DNA of 64,000 bases, taken from assembly GCF_011397635.1 (NCBI RefSeq), contig NC_064764.1, positions 42,212,955 through 42,276,954 of the forward strand. The letters are read 5' to 3'. This document shows, one piece after another, positions 34,189 through 45,843 of this stretch (positions within the stretch are counted from its first letter, which is position 1; each line of letters begins with the position of its first letter). The translations under genes were made by a program, and so were the position numbers. The DNA comes from Epinephelus fuscoguttatus (taxonomy: Eukaryota; Chordata; Actinopteri; Perciformes; Serranidae). Under the pieces are notes generated by a model. The model ran no database searches and was not told where the DNA came from. It was given only the letters and a program-made list of their open reading frames with translations.

Positions 34189-34931
34189 AATAAAACCAAT
34201 TCTTCCCAGGCAGCACTTTGAAACAGTAACCCACGCATTTATCACCACTCAGCTGGATTATTGTAATGCACTTTATGTGGGGGTTAGTGGGTCCTGCATC
34301 AGCCGTCCCCAGATGCTTCAGAACGCCGCTGCGCATCTTTTTAACTGGCACACGTAAACTTGACCACATTTCCCCCATTTTAGCCTCACTCCACTGGCTG
34401 CCCATACACTTTAGGATTCATTTTAAAATTCTTTTATTTGCTTTTAAATCCCTCAATGGTCTTGCTCCACCCTACCTCTCTGAGCTGCTGCATACGTATT
34501 CACCTACCCGCTCTCTCAGGTCAGCTGATCAGCTGCTCCTGAGTGTGCCAAAAACTAAGCGCAAGCTCAGAGGGGGCCATGCTTTCGCTGTGGCAGCTCC
34601 TAAAATGTGGAACGATTTGCCTCTTCACATTAGACAGGCGTCTTCACTATTTTTAAATCTCTTCTTAAAACCCACCTCTTCTCCCTGGCCTTTGACACCC
34701 TGGAAGACGTCGATTTTGTTTTTGTTTTATTGTTTGTTTTATTTTATTTTATTGTTTGTTTTTATTGTATAGCTGTTATTTTTTACAAATGTTTTATGTC
34801 TCTTAATTTATTTTACTTGTATTTTATGCCTTGTGTTAGCTGTTTTTGTCTTTTATTTATTCTTCTGTACAGCACTTTGGTACTCTGTGGTTGTTTTAAA
34901 GTGCTTTACAAATAAAGTTGGATTGGATTGC
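34189..34931 (+). pseudogene. duplicated 3' end of the L2 LINE (unit B)
   Basis: Begins abruptly inside the RT C-terminal region at the duplication junction and repeats 23118-23865, including the frame change near RKLDHISP and the GTTGGATTGGATTG tail. Not an independent insertion. Confidence 0.92.
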
Positions 34932-35182
34932 ATTTTCTCCGCAAACAATAATTATTTTGCCGTGGTCCTGCTTGATGCCGACTACTACTGCTATTGTTAC
35001 TAGTCATTCCTCCACTGTTTTACTACACATATAATTATCATTGTCACAGACCTGTACTATCGCGTATTAGTACATACTCATAAGTGTAAAATACATACCA
35101 TCATAAACAACTGTTATTGTTCAGCTTTCTATAATTGTTATTGTAGCTGTAGCTGTCATTATTGTTGTTGCTGTGCATGTGT

Positions 35183-35970
35183 CTCTCAATTCAACAGACT
35201 TTATTAGCATAGGATGACATTTAACATGCTGCCAAAGCACAAAAACAATTAAAAGGCAGTGAATAACATTTAAATAATTACACAAATAATAGTCAACAGA
35301 GCAAACCATGTATCATAGGTGTACTGTATGTATCAGCTTATCAGATCCTCAGTGATCCTACCACCCTCTCCACCTAAAAGAGGCAGCAGGTAAAACAAAC
35401 TCCTGCAGCAGAAAATTAGAACAGCAAGGTACAGCAAATCATTTGCGCCTGCAGCAACTACATCAGTGAAATATAGCTGCAAGCAGCAATGCTGGACCTT
35501 TAAAGCTTTAAAGCTGGGTGGGATCAAGACCTTTGACGTCCAAATCTCTACCGGGCCACTCTGTCACTTCCTATAAGTCAACTGTAGGAACATTTTGGGG
35601 ACATGCTTTAAAGGCTCAATTAAAGGTCCACTGAGTTTGGGTGATGTTTGAACAAACCTGCGTTGATTTATGGCCAAATTTTGCGAAAGGTTATTGCACT
35701 TGTTTGGAGCTTGTGGCGCCCCCTATTGACCAGTTTCAAAATGCTCTAACAGACGTGGTTCATCAGTATTATTTAACATACCATGCAAGTTTTGCAATGA
35801 TTGGTCACATGCCTTTTTTGCATGCGCTGTGCCCCTACGCATTGTTTTGGTCAGATTCATAAAGCTGTGCGGACACCTGATTCTCATTTATTAATCTCGA
35901 TCATTGTGGTGCTGGGTACACGGGCTCGAGCCTCATTCCCACACCCACAGTTCATCATAAACATTTGTGC
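35183..35970. repeat. LINE tail and unclassified repeat (unit B)
   Basis: Unit B counterparts of the repeats at 24111-24205 and 24398-24900, with small indels (for example a shorter CTTTGACGTCCAAATC near 35532). Confidence 0.5.
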
Positions 35971-36682
35971 CCCTCCACCACTTATCAGACCTGTCTATGA
36001 CAAATACAATAAAGAAACAACATGTGTTGCATCTGTGAGGTTCTCCATGCGCACACACACACAGTTTTCACAGCTCATAAAGATAACACCAGGGAGATAA
36101 AAACAAACCTTCAAGAGCTTTCTTGAATTGTACAGGAATCAATTTTAAATATAAGATGGCAGAGCACTCCATATCACTGAACCTCTTTGGATTAAACCAA
36201 ACTGCAGCTGAGATGTTTGACAGACAGGAGACCTACATTTGTAATTACTTTGGATAAAATAATTGTGGCATTGATGATTGTAGGAAAAGTAGGAAAAGTG
36301 ATCATGAAAATTTGAAGGATGGGTCCTGTTCGGGGAACTGTATGCAAACAGAGCAATCTGTAGTTAGTTGATTTGATAAACGCTGATGACGCCTAACAAT
36401 GGTTGAGAAGAGTGAGATTGATTATTCATACTGCTCATTTCTAAGGACATAAGATATGAGCAAGTTTGGTAGAATGAGTACTGTTCAAACTAAGTTACAG
36501 TGATAACTATATGGATAAACCAAAGGCTCCGTTAGTTATAGTTTAACATAGGTCAGACTTCTCCTATTTTAGTTATAACTGTGCTGATCTGTTGTTTTTC
36601 CCAAGATAGAGATTTGTAAGGTTGAAAACCCAGAAATTGCTCTGACTGCACTTTTGAAAAAATAGTGTTATTAATTTTGAAT

Positions 36683-38192
36683 TTAGAGACTGGCTATTGC
36701 TCCCTGGCACGATGCCAAAGAGAGGTCAACAAGTTTTCTGTATATTGAGAGATTATGTATACAGTTAAACAAATCACTTATCTTAACGAGTTCACTGTTT
36801 ATTCCCGTAGCAGTTTTATCAGGGTTTTTGTATAACCTGAAAACTGTTGTGTCATCAGAAAATATACTTTGGACCACGTCCAGCCCAGAAGCAATCTTCA
36901 AGTGCCCAAGCTAAGGACTGGTATAGATTGGTATGGATTGATACAGATTGGTACGGATTGGTATGGATTGGTACCGATTGGTATGTAATGGTATGGATTG
37001 ATATGGATTGGTACCGATTGGTATGGATAGGTATGTCAAGGTATGGATTGGTACCGATTGGTATGTAATGGTATGGATTGATATGGATTGGTACCGATTG
37101 GTATGGATAGGTATGTCAAGGTATGGATTGGTACCGATTGGTACGGATTCGTACAGACTGGTACAGATTGGTACAGACTGGTGTGGATTGGTACAGACTG
37201 GTACAGATTGGTACAGACTGGTACAGATTGGTACAGACTGGTACGGATTGGTATGGATTGGTACAGATTGGTACGGATTGGTACAGATTGGTACGAATTG
37301 GTATGGATTGGTACAGACTGGTACAGATTGGTATGGATTGGTACAGATTGGTACGGATTGGTACAGATTGGTACGGATTGGTATGGATTGGTATGGATTG
37401 GTACAGACTGGTACGGATTGGTACCGATTGGTACGGATTGGTATGGATTGGTACAGATTGGTACAGATTGGTATGGATTGGTACTGATTGGTACGGATTG
37501 GTACAGATTGGTACGGACTGATATGGATTGGTACCGATTGGTACGGATTGGTATGGATAGGTATGTCAAGGTATGGATTGGTATGGATTGGTACTGATTG
37601 GTATGGATTGGTACTGATTGGTACGGATTGGTACAGATTGGTACGGACTGATATGGATTGGTACCGATTGGTACTGATTGGTATGGATAGGTATGTCAAG
37701 GTATGGATTGGTATGGATTGGTACTGATTGGTATGGATTGGTACGGATTGGTATGGATTGGTACAGACTGGTACAGATTGGTATGGATTGATATGGATTG
37801 GTACTACTATTAAACCAGCCCCGGTGCAAAGTTAGTAAAGATCACAGTATTATATTATTTTAATTTTGTCTCAGCTGCTGAGACTAAGGAAAGATAATTA
37901 CTAAAGTCACAAAAACTACACTGTTAACTGTAAATAAGTGCAGCAAAACCTTCGCTAATATAAAACCAATACTTTATTAGTACAGTGTTTATATTAAAGG
38001 CTGCTGACTGCTGACGATGTCCAGCCCATCAATATTTCCTGCTTTTAAAATCCAGTCCAGATGAATTTCTAATCAAATATCCCGGCTTTAGACAGTTTGG
38101 TTGAAACATTACTTCTTTTCTTAAATTCTTCTTCATTTGTTTGAATGAAAGATAATGGCCCAGAGACTGATTCCTGAGGTACTCCACAAGTG
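36683..38192 (-). pseudogene. decayed LINE reverse transcriptase with internal minisatellite (unit B)
   Basis: Second copy of the remnant at 25627-27550: FSDDTTVFRLYKNPDK at 36683-36901 and the GVPQ-like block near 38150-38192 flank the 10-bp array. Confidence 0.6.
36914..37805. repeat. 10-bp minisatellite GATTGGTAYR (unit B, about 0.89 kb)
   Basis: Same unit as in A but about 410 bp shorter. A block containing GGATAGGTATGTCAAGG, found once in A, recurs here (about 37025, 37105, 37555 and 37685), so the array has been internally reshuffled. Confidence 0.97.
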
Positions 38193-38601
38193 ATGTAACA
38201 TCAGATGGATGAATGTCATTATCATTATAAGAAAGGAAGAACTGTTACCTGTCCTTGAGGTAACTCGAAAACTAAGGAAACTCAGTTTTATTTCCTATAA
38301 GATGGGAAAGTTAATGTACTTAAAGGTATGTAAAATATGCCGAACCAAATGATTCAGCAGTTTTTGAAAAACAAGTTTTTCCATGACAGGTAGACTTGAG
38401 ATTGTTCAGTAATGACTGAGATTAGCTGGATCACCTTCTCTGTAAACTGGAATGATCTACAGCAGTGACAACACATTACATGTGAGGGAGTGAATGAAAC
38501 TTGTTACTACCCACTTCTGATCAATGCACTGTATAACTGTGAGTTAATTATGGTTATATTTTGGATTTTTAAACTGATCTGCAGCTAATAGTGTATCTTA
38601 C

Positions 38602-40521
38602 CTGGATCAGAAAAAAAAAAGCTCCTCATCCGTTCGACTACAGACAGAAAGGAAGACATGAAGAAAATTATTATTAACATACAGCACACTGGGAGTATAG
38701 TTATATACAGGAGTATATGTTATATACAGGAGTATAGTTATATACAGGAGTATAGTTATATACAGGAGTATATGTTATATACAGGAGTATATGTCATATA
38801 CAGGAGTATAGTTATATACAGGAGTATATGTTATATACAGGAGTATATGTCATATACAGGAGTATATGTTATATACAGGAGTATAGTTATATACAGGAGT
38901 ATAGTTATATACAGGAGTATATGTCATATACAGGAGTATAGTTATATACAGGAGTATATGTTATATACAGGAGTATATGTCATATACAGGAGTATAGTTA
39001 TATACAGGAGTATATGTTATATACAGGAGTATATGTCATATACAGGAGTATAGTTATATACAGGAGTATATGTTATATACAGGAGTATAGTTATATACAG
39101 GAGTATATGTCATATACAGGAGTATAGTTATATACAGGAGTATAGTTATATACAGGAGTATATGTCATATACAGGAGTATAGTTATATACAGGAGTATAT
39201 GTTATATACAGGAGTATATGTCATATACAGGAGTATAGTTATATACAGGAGTATATGTTATATACAGGAGTATATGTCATATACAGGAGTATAGTTATAT
39301 ACAGGAGTATATGTTATATACAGGAGTATAGTTATATACAGGAGTATATGTCATATACAGGAGTATAGTTATATACAGGAGTATGTGTTATATACAGGAG
39401 TATAGTTATATACAGGAGTATATGTTATATACAGGAGTATAGTTATATACAGGAGTATATGTTATATACAGGAGTATATGTCATATACAGGAGTATAGTT
39501 ATATACAGGAGTATATGTTATATACAGGAGTATATGTCATATACAGGAGTATAGTTATATACAGGAGTATATGTTATATACAGGAGTATAGTTATATACA
39601 GGAGTATATGTCATATACAGGAGTATAGTTATATACAGGAGTATAGTTATATACAGGAGTATATGTCATATACAGGAGTATAGTTATATACAGGAGTATA
39701 TGTTATATACAGGAGTATATGTCATATACAGGAGTATAGTTATATACAGGAGTATATGTTATATACAGGAGTATATGTCATATACAGGAGTATAGTTATA
39801 TACAGGAGTATATGTTATATACAGGAGTATAGTTATATACAGGAGTATATGTCATATACAGGAGTATAGTTATATACAGGAGTATGTGTTATATACAGGA
39901 GTATAGTTATATACAGGAGTATATGTTATATACAGGAGTATAGTTATATACAGGAGTATATGTCATATACAGGAGTATATGTTATATACAGGAGTATAGT
40001 TATATACAGGAGTATATGTCATATACAGGAGTATATGTTATATACAGGAGTATAGTTATATACAGGAGTATAGTTATATACAGGAGTATATGTTATATAC
40101 AGGAGTATAGTTATATACAGGAGTATATGTATATGTTTGTTCTGAGACTAAACATTTTGGTAAGAAGAGAATGGGTACTTCACTCAATCATTAGAGAGAC
40201 AGTTCATTGGCTCAAATGTTTAAACACACTGTTTCTGAAATGTTCAAATGTGGTTTAATAAAACACAACAACAGTGAGACTGCCAGGAATGCTTCACATC
40301 AAACACAAAGGCATTAGGGTGTAACTGAACTACAGAACTATTTACAGCACAAAACTTCTTGTTTAATTGAGTCTCACTTCTTTTTAAAAACATATTTATT
40401 CCAAATATTTGATGGATTTAAAGCTTTACTTCAACAATCTGTCCAATCTATCATCAGCACAATACAGTTAAGTGAGAGGAGAAACATCCTTACCAAGAGT
40501 TTTTTTAGGTGGCGTGGCCAT
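38602..40521 (-). CDS. first two exons of the unidentified minus-strand gene (unit B)
   Basis: Exon 1 coding 40494-40521 and exon 2 38602-38637 are preserved with the same splice sites and the same short product (MATPPKKTL-VERMRSFFFSDP) as in unit A. Further exons are again not seen; the next recognisable sequence leftwards is LINE debris. The intron carries a longer 18/19-bp array. Confidence 0.5.
38692..40128. repeat. 18/19-bp minisatellite (unit B, about 1.44 kb)
   Basis: Same three unit variants as in unit A. A rare variant GTATGTGTTATATACAGGA occurs at 39381 and again at 39882 with matching neighbours, pointing to an internal duplication of about 501 bp. Confidence 0.96.
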
Positions 40522-41275
40522 CTTATAGCTGTCATCGATCTGCAGCAAACAGAAGAACGAATGGACTCTTTATATGTCATGTAGCCTTCCTGTTTCATGA
40601 ACCACATGACTCACAAGAAATCTATCCAGTTCCCATCCAACCACTATGTGTGTATGTGTTGGGTTAGGATTGTATTGCTATCTTTGTGAGGATCATTTTT
40701 AGTGTTAAATCACTGTAGTGAGGACATAGAAGTGCAGAGTCAGGAGATGCTGTTGAGGCCCTCTTGATTTTAAGGTTATCATTCAAGATATAAACGTATT
40801 AAGTGAAATCTCTCAGGATAAGGACACAGTGAAGACCTGAGCACAAGCTATTCACTATCATCAAACAAGTTCCTATAAATACCAGTATAACTCATCTCTG
40901 GTGGAATATTTCCATTTCCATCACAACTTCTTCCTTGGCTCCCTCAATACTGGACCAACTTCAAACATTGTTGACATCAGTCTCTTTAAACAATTTACAG
41001 GGGGAAATTGGGTCCAAGTTACAAAATGCTAAAGTTATCTTTTAACCATACTTTGAGCATGCTTTTTAAGCATATATAAGCACATATTCACTCAGTGCAA
41101 GTGAAAGTCACAGTGCTGGTTTAACAGAATGTGGTGAATGTCTTGTGAGTCATGTGGTTCACGAAAGAGGAGGAACCTGTTATTTAAAAAAAAAGGACCA
41201 TCGTTCTTCTGTTTGCTGCAGATCACAGATCAGCCACAGCTACAGGATGGACAAGCAAGGGAGAAATCTTGGTAA
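40492..41275. promoter_or_regulatory. inverted-repeat bidirectional promoter and first exons (unit B)
   Basis: Same head-to-head arrangement as 29288-30065, with arms at about 40492-40618 and 41141-41275. First codons and donor sites of both genes are unchanged. Confidence 0.78.
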
Positions 41276-41328
41276 GTGTGTTTCTACTCTGTCAAAGTTT
41301 TGTGTTGTGATGATTGATAGACTGGTTC

Positions 41329-41392
<64 letters not shown>

Positions 41393-44300
41393 TTTTATTA
41401 ACGCTATTAAAACACTTCATTCTGTCTTCAGACTAAATGTTGTAACATTTACTGCGTAACACGAACTTAAATAACTTTTACAGTAAACTGCACTTGTTGG
41501 AGAGAAGTTTTTACACAGCATATTCTCAGCTGAGTAGATTTTTAGATAAAAATAATTACTTTCACTCTGTAATATCTGGATACATTCATCATGTTTTTTC
41601 TATCAAGACAATAACACACTGAGAGGGAGTGCTGTTTGAGACGACTGAGTATCATCATGGCTGTAAGTTGGTCACTGGAGATAATAACAGCTGTGCTGAT
41701 ATTTAGTCACACGACACCACCTCTCCAGAAATAATGCTTTATACAACAGTTCCACAAGAGTCAGTTATTGGTAAACAATAAAAAGTGACAACAGATTAAG
41801 ATTTGTTTGTTTATTCTTTATTGAACTTCACCAACACAAATAGTTCAACAGCTGGACCGAGGCTGGACTGTTGCTAACACATTTAACATTCCTGCATACT
41901 AGCTTTGTGTCGGTCTGCATGTTACCACAGGCCAGCTAGGCTACTCCCATAATTAAGCAATATCACACGAGAGGGAGTGACGTTGTATTGTATATTGTCA
42001 TGGCTGTGATTCAGTCATAGAAGACAGTCATAGCCGTGATGATATACAGTCCAACGTCACGACCTTGAGTGTGATATTGCTTTTATAGAACAGGTCATCA
42101 ACAGCTTAAACAGCAATGCTGAGTAAGGAAATGTTAACAAAAGGTGATTAAATAAATTATTTAAGTATGTTATGTAGCTCTGCGAAAAAAAACCCAGTTC
42201 CCCCAGTCTGTTGCCAGGCAACGCAGCTCACACGCCAGGAACTCACAAGCTACTTTGTATTTACATTGATCTGCAGCTGTGTAACTTCGTCCGGTTCAGC
42301 TGATGAAACACTGGCAAACCTGGATGTTACACAAACACACCTGGAGGTCTGCACTAAAGAGTCCTGGCTTTCCTTTTCCTCGTCCTCTCCTGACAACCAC
42401 TCATAATTTAATTCAAATGTAATTTTGGGGAAAATATCCATCTTCTTGGTGTAACGCTATAGTGTCCGTTTGCGTCAATGTAGCTAGTGTGACAGCTGGT
42501 TAATTAACGGTTGTATTTATATTTATAACACCTGTGAGCGGAGTGATTTTACTGTTACAAGTCCCAGTGATGTTATACTCTATATCAGCACTCACAGAAT
42601 GCCTCTCGTCCGATCAAATTACTCAGTCGGAACTAACTGTTGTATAATGTACATTAATCTGTGTTTCCAGTGACATATGAGTCTGCTGACAGTCACTGCG
42701 GTGGAATACTGTCATTGTGATGAGTTAACAGCTGATCAGACAGAAACATCAGCTGATGTCACATAAGTATTGGACCCAGCTGCACAACCCTACCTTGCTG
42801 GAGTCACAGGAGAAGAGAGGGAGATTAAGCAAAGAAGCTGCAGTTTGTAGGCTTGCTGACATTCCAAGGGGTCACATGCCACTGTTGACCAATGGTAGCT
42901 GAAAACCAGCTCCACCAGCAAAACTTCATGCTGAGGTGTAAAGAAAAATGAACAACCCTGGGACACTGACACTTTAATTCAATTACAGGTAGCTAGTTAC
43001 TGCCCAAATGATGACATATACTTAACAGGGCAATTATAGTAAACGTTGAAATTCACATGTGCACATGATAAAAACTGATCCAAACCCTGAAATTAGAAGG
43101 AAAGGAAGGATGTTTCAACCAGGAGTAACAAATCCAGGAGTACTAAATCCAGATGTTTGTTGATGGAATAACAGCTGTCACAACTGTCCTCCATGCTCTT
43201 TTAAAACAGAGTCCACACAGTGTTGTGAACCACTGACCCTTAAGCCACAAAACATAAAACCAGCAGTGAGTTTTAGCTGATGAATAAGAGCAGCAGTGAC
43301 TGATGAGAGCAGAGTAACAATTTGTGTGAAACTCTGAAGGTTAATCCCACTTCTGTAGTTTATTCATGCTGAGGTAGAGACAGTCTGTCTGAATCCTGCA
43401 ACATGACATCAACACTGAAATCCTCTCTGTTTGGACATTATAGACAGAACTGATGGAGGTAACCAGCCCAAAGGTGGAGTCAGCTCTAATGATGGTGGAC
43501 CAGACAACCAGTCCAAAGGTGGAGGCAGCTCTAATGATGGTGGACCAGACAACCAGTCCAAAGGTGGAGGCAGCTCTGTTGATGGTGGTGGTGGGCCACA
43601 CCTACAGGTTAGTTCACTTTGCTATTATTTATTCTTATACAATTAAACTGCAACATTAAATTTGTGTTGACAGAAACAACGTTTCAGTAAAATGTTTTCT
43701 GACAACATATTTTATTTGTTTTCCGTCAATTTATCTGGTTTTATAACACAAGCAGGATGTTTAGAGCACTTTGCTCAACCTGCTGCTGATGGATGGATGG
43801 ATGGATGGAGGGAGGGATGGATGGAGGGAGGGAGGGAGGAAGGGAGGGAGGGATGGAGGGATGGATGGAGGGAGGGAGGGATGGATGGATGGATGGATGG
43901 ATGGATGGATGGATGGAGGGAGGGATTGAGGGATGGATGGAGGGAGGGATGGACGGACTTTGTATCTGCTTTAAAGCAACCCGGTCTCAATATGTAGTCG
44001 TCTGGCACTTCATCAGTGACGTCTGCCTTCAGACACGGACAAAAAAACCATCCTTTCACAGTGGCATGATACATGTTATGGACTGCTGCATTTATATCCA
44101 GCCGCCCCAGTAATCAGTCGGCCACATAATGCATAGATCTCTATGCTGCTACACTTCCATTACATTGTAATTTATTTCATGTACTTTCTGTGTTTATTTA
44201 CATGTTTTCATCTCTGTGTTTTCTGTGTTTCAGGAAGAAAAGGAACTCAAGGAGAGTCTGCAGAAACTGAAAAAAAGGATGTCAGTAGAATGTTTCACAT

Positions 44301-45731
44301 GTATGTACAATATTTATCATCATTGTACATTATCATGTCATTTTATATTTTACAAATACTAATTATATAAATACACTTGGAAATACAAAAACCATATGAA
44401 AAATATATAAAATGAGTCTCTGAGCATGTTTTCTCTTTGTAGGTGCTGAACGTTTGAAAGAGTGCTCTATCAACAAAACTCCAACTGACCTGAAGGATCT
44501 TTTATATTTCTTTAATCTTTTAGAGAAAGAATTACACCAGAAAGGGTTACTGACATGTGAGTGATTTAGTTAATATATATTATTATTTTTATATATATAG
44601 ACATTTTCAGTTCACTGCACCAGGAGGAACCCATTCTCTTCATTGCACCTACTTTGATTTGCATGAAAGCAGCTGAAACTGATATCACTGAAGTTTAATT
44701 GACTTTCTGTTTCACTGTGATCATTAATGAGTGTGACCATTCATTTTTTGAGCAGTGTATTTAAAATTAGCTCTGCCTCAGCAACCTGCAACAGTAATAA
44801 TATTCCAATAATATAATATGTATATGTTTATAAGTTATGGGGGGATTTTTTTTTTCTTTTACTGCTGATCATTTAAATAACACCTAAATTAACTTTATTA
44901 TTTTGAGCGCAGGACTTTGTAACAAAGTCTTTTCACAGTGTGGTATTAGCACTCTTAGTCAGAGGGGGACACCAGCTGAATGAAGAATTCCAGTAAGTTC
45001 TTTCTGTGATCCAGGACAGTTCAATCAATGTAAGTGAACATGAGCTGCTCTCTCTCTGAGCCAGAAACCAGGGGAGGAAGTGTTAACCTTGTGATGTCAT
45101 CAGGTACAAAGTCTGCAGCTGCTGCAGAGACGACGAATGGAGACTGATATAGTTTGATCTTTAAGTTCTCAGCATTGAAGCAGAAAATGTTCCCATATAC
45201 TCAGAACATTCCTGAGAGCTCTCACTGTCATCTAGAACATCGTTCACCATTCATCGTCTGTGGAGCAGCTCCAGACTTTAAACCCTATGACATCACAGAT
45301 TTAAGTTTTAGTGCTCTGGATTTTGGATTTAGGAGAGAGTTGCTCATCTCATATTTTTGGACTGTTTTATACCAGAGGAATAACAATGATGGATTTTGAA
45401 AACGGGCAAAGTTCCCCTTTAGCTAAATGATCCAAATACTTCCTCCACCTCTGAAACCTGAGTGTTGAAATGTATTCACAACTGTTTGTTTATCTTTCAG
45501 CAATGTGGCCTTTCACATTCAGTTGGTTTTGTCCAGCACTATCTGCAGTGAAGGTGTTCTCTGTCGTCACTGGTGAGACCTTTGGTGCTGATGAGGCCAT
45601 ACTGACACAACTGAAGAAAAGTGAAGCAGTGGAGACCAATGACCTGCACGAATGTGATGTCATCATCGTCTTCTGTTCAGTCAAGTCTCGTGTTGCATCA
45701 GATGTGGATGCAGCCATGAGAAAGGATTCAG
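41247..45731 (+). CDS. unidentified coiled-coil plus Rossmann-like gene (unit B, exons 1-5)
   Basis: Exons 41247-41271, 43444-43607, 44234-44300, 44443-44556 and 45501-45731 all join in phase (about 200 codons so far). The order is a short N-terminus, a glycine-rich segment with about two and a half 15-residue repeats, a charged helical segment ([17 protein letters not shown]), then a globular part. Exon 5 reads [20 protein letters not shown], then [20 protein letters not shown], suggesting an alternating beta/alpha fold. I recall similar multicopy uncharacterised fish proteins but no known function. Exon 5 ends at a donor (TCAG/GTAATG) and must continue, but a degenerate LINE begins 110 bp later and no next exon was found. 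Exon 5 lies outside the duplication, so this is the only copy that has it. Confidence 0.7.
41332..41391. repeat. (TG)n microsatellite (unit B)
   Basis: Unit B counterpart of the TG tract after exon 1. Confidence 0.95.
41740..42646. mobile_element. non-autonomous DNA transposon with TA target duplication (unit B)
   Basis: Copy of the 30528-31434 element by segmental duplication. Near 42437 it has ATCCATCTTCTTGG where unit A has ATAATATAG, a local block difference. Confidence 0.65.
43789..43958. repeat. (GGAT/GGAG)n microsatellite (unit B)
   Basis: Longer version of the unit A tract in intron 2; the apparent Met/Asp/Gly-rich frames are artefacts. Confidence 0.93.
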
Positions 45732-45843
45732 GTAATGAACAGACTCACAGTTCGTTCAGGATTAACACTCAGTCTGTTTCCATGACGACAGAGAAAATGA
45801 ATTAATTGTGTCAGACTTTTAAAATCCCTGTGAACATGTCAGT

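Larger units (their letters stand above)
34189..45378. repeat. tandem duplication unit B (about 11.19 kb)
   Basis: Direct copy of unit A with scattered substitutions and small indels. The main length differences are a shorter 10-bp minisatellite (about 890 against 1300 bp) and a longer 18/19-bp array (about 1437 against 885 bp). Its right edge at AATAA (45379-45383) runs on into single-copy sequence with exon 5. Confidence 0.95.
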
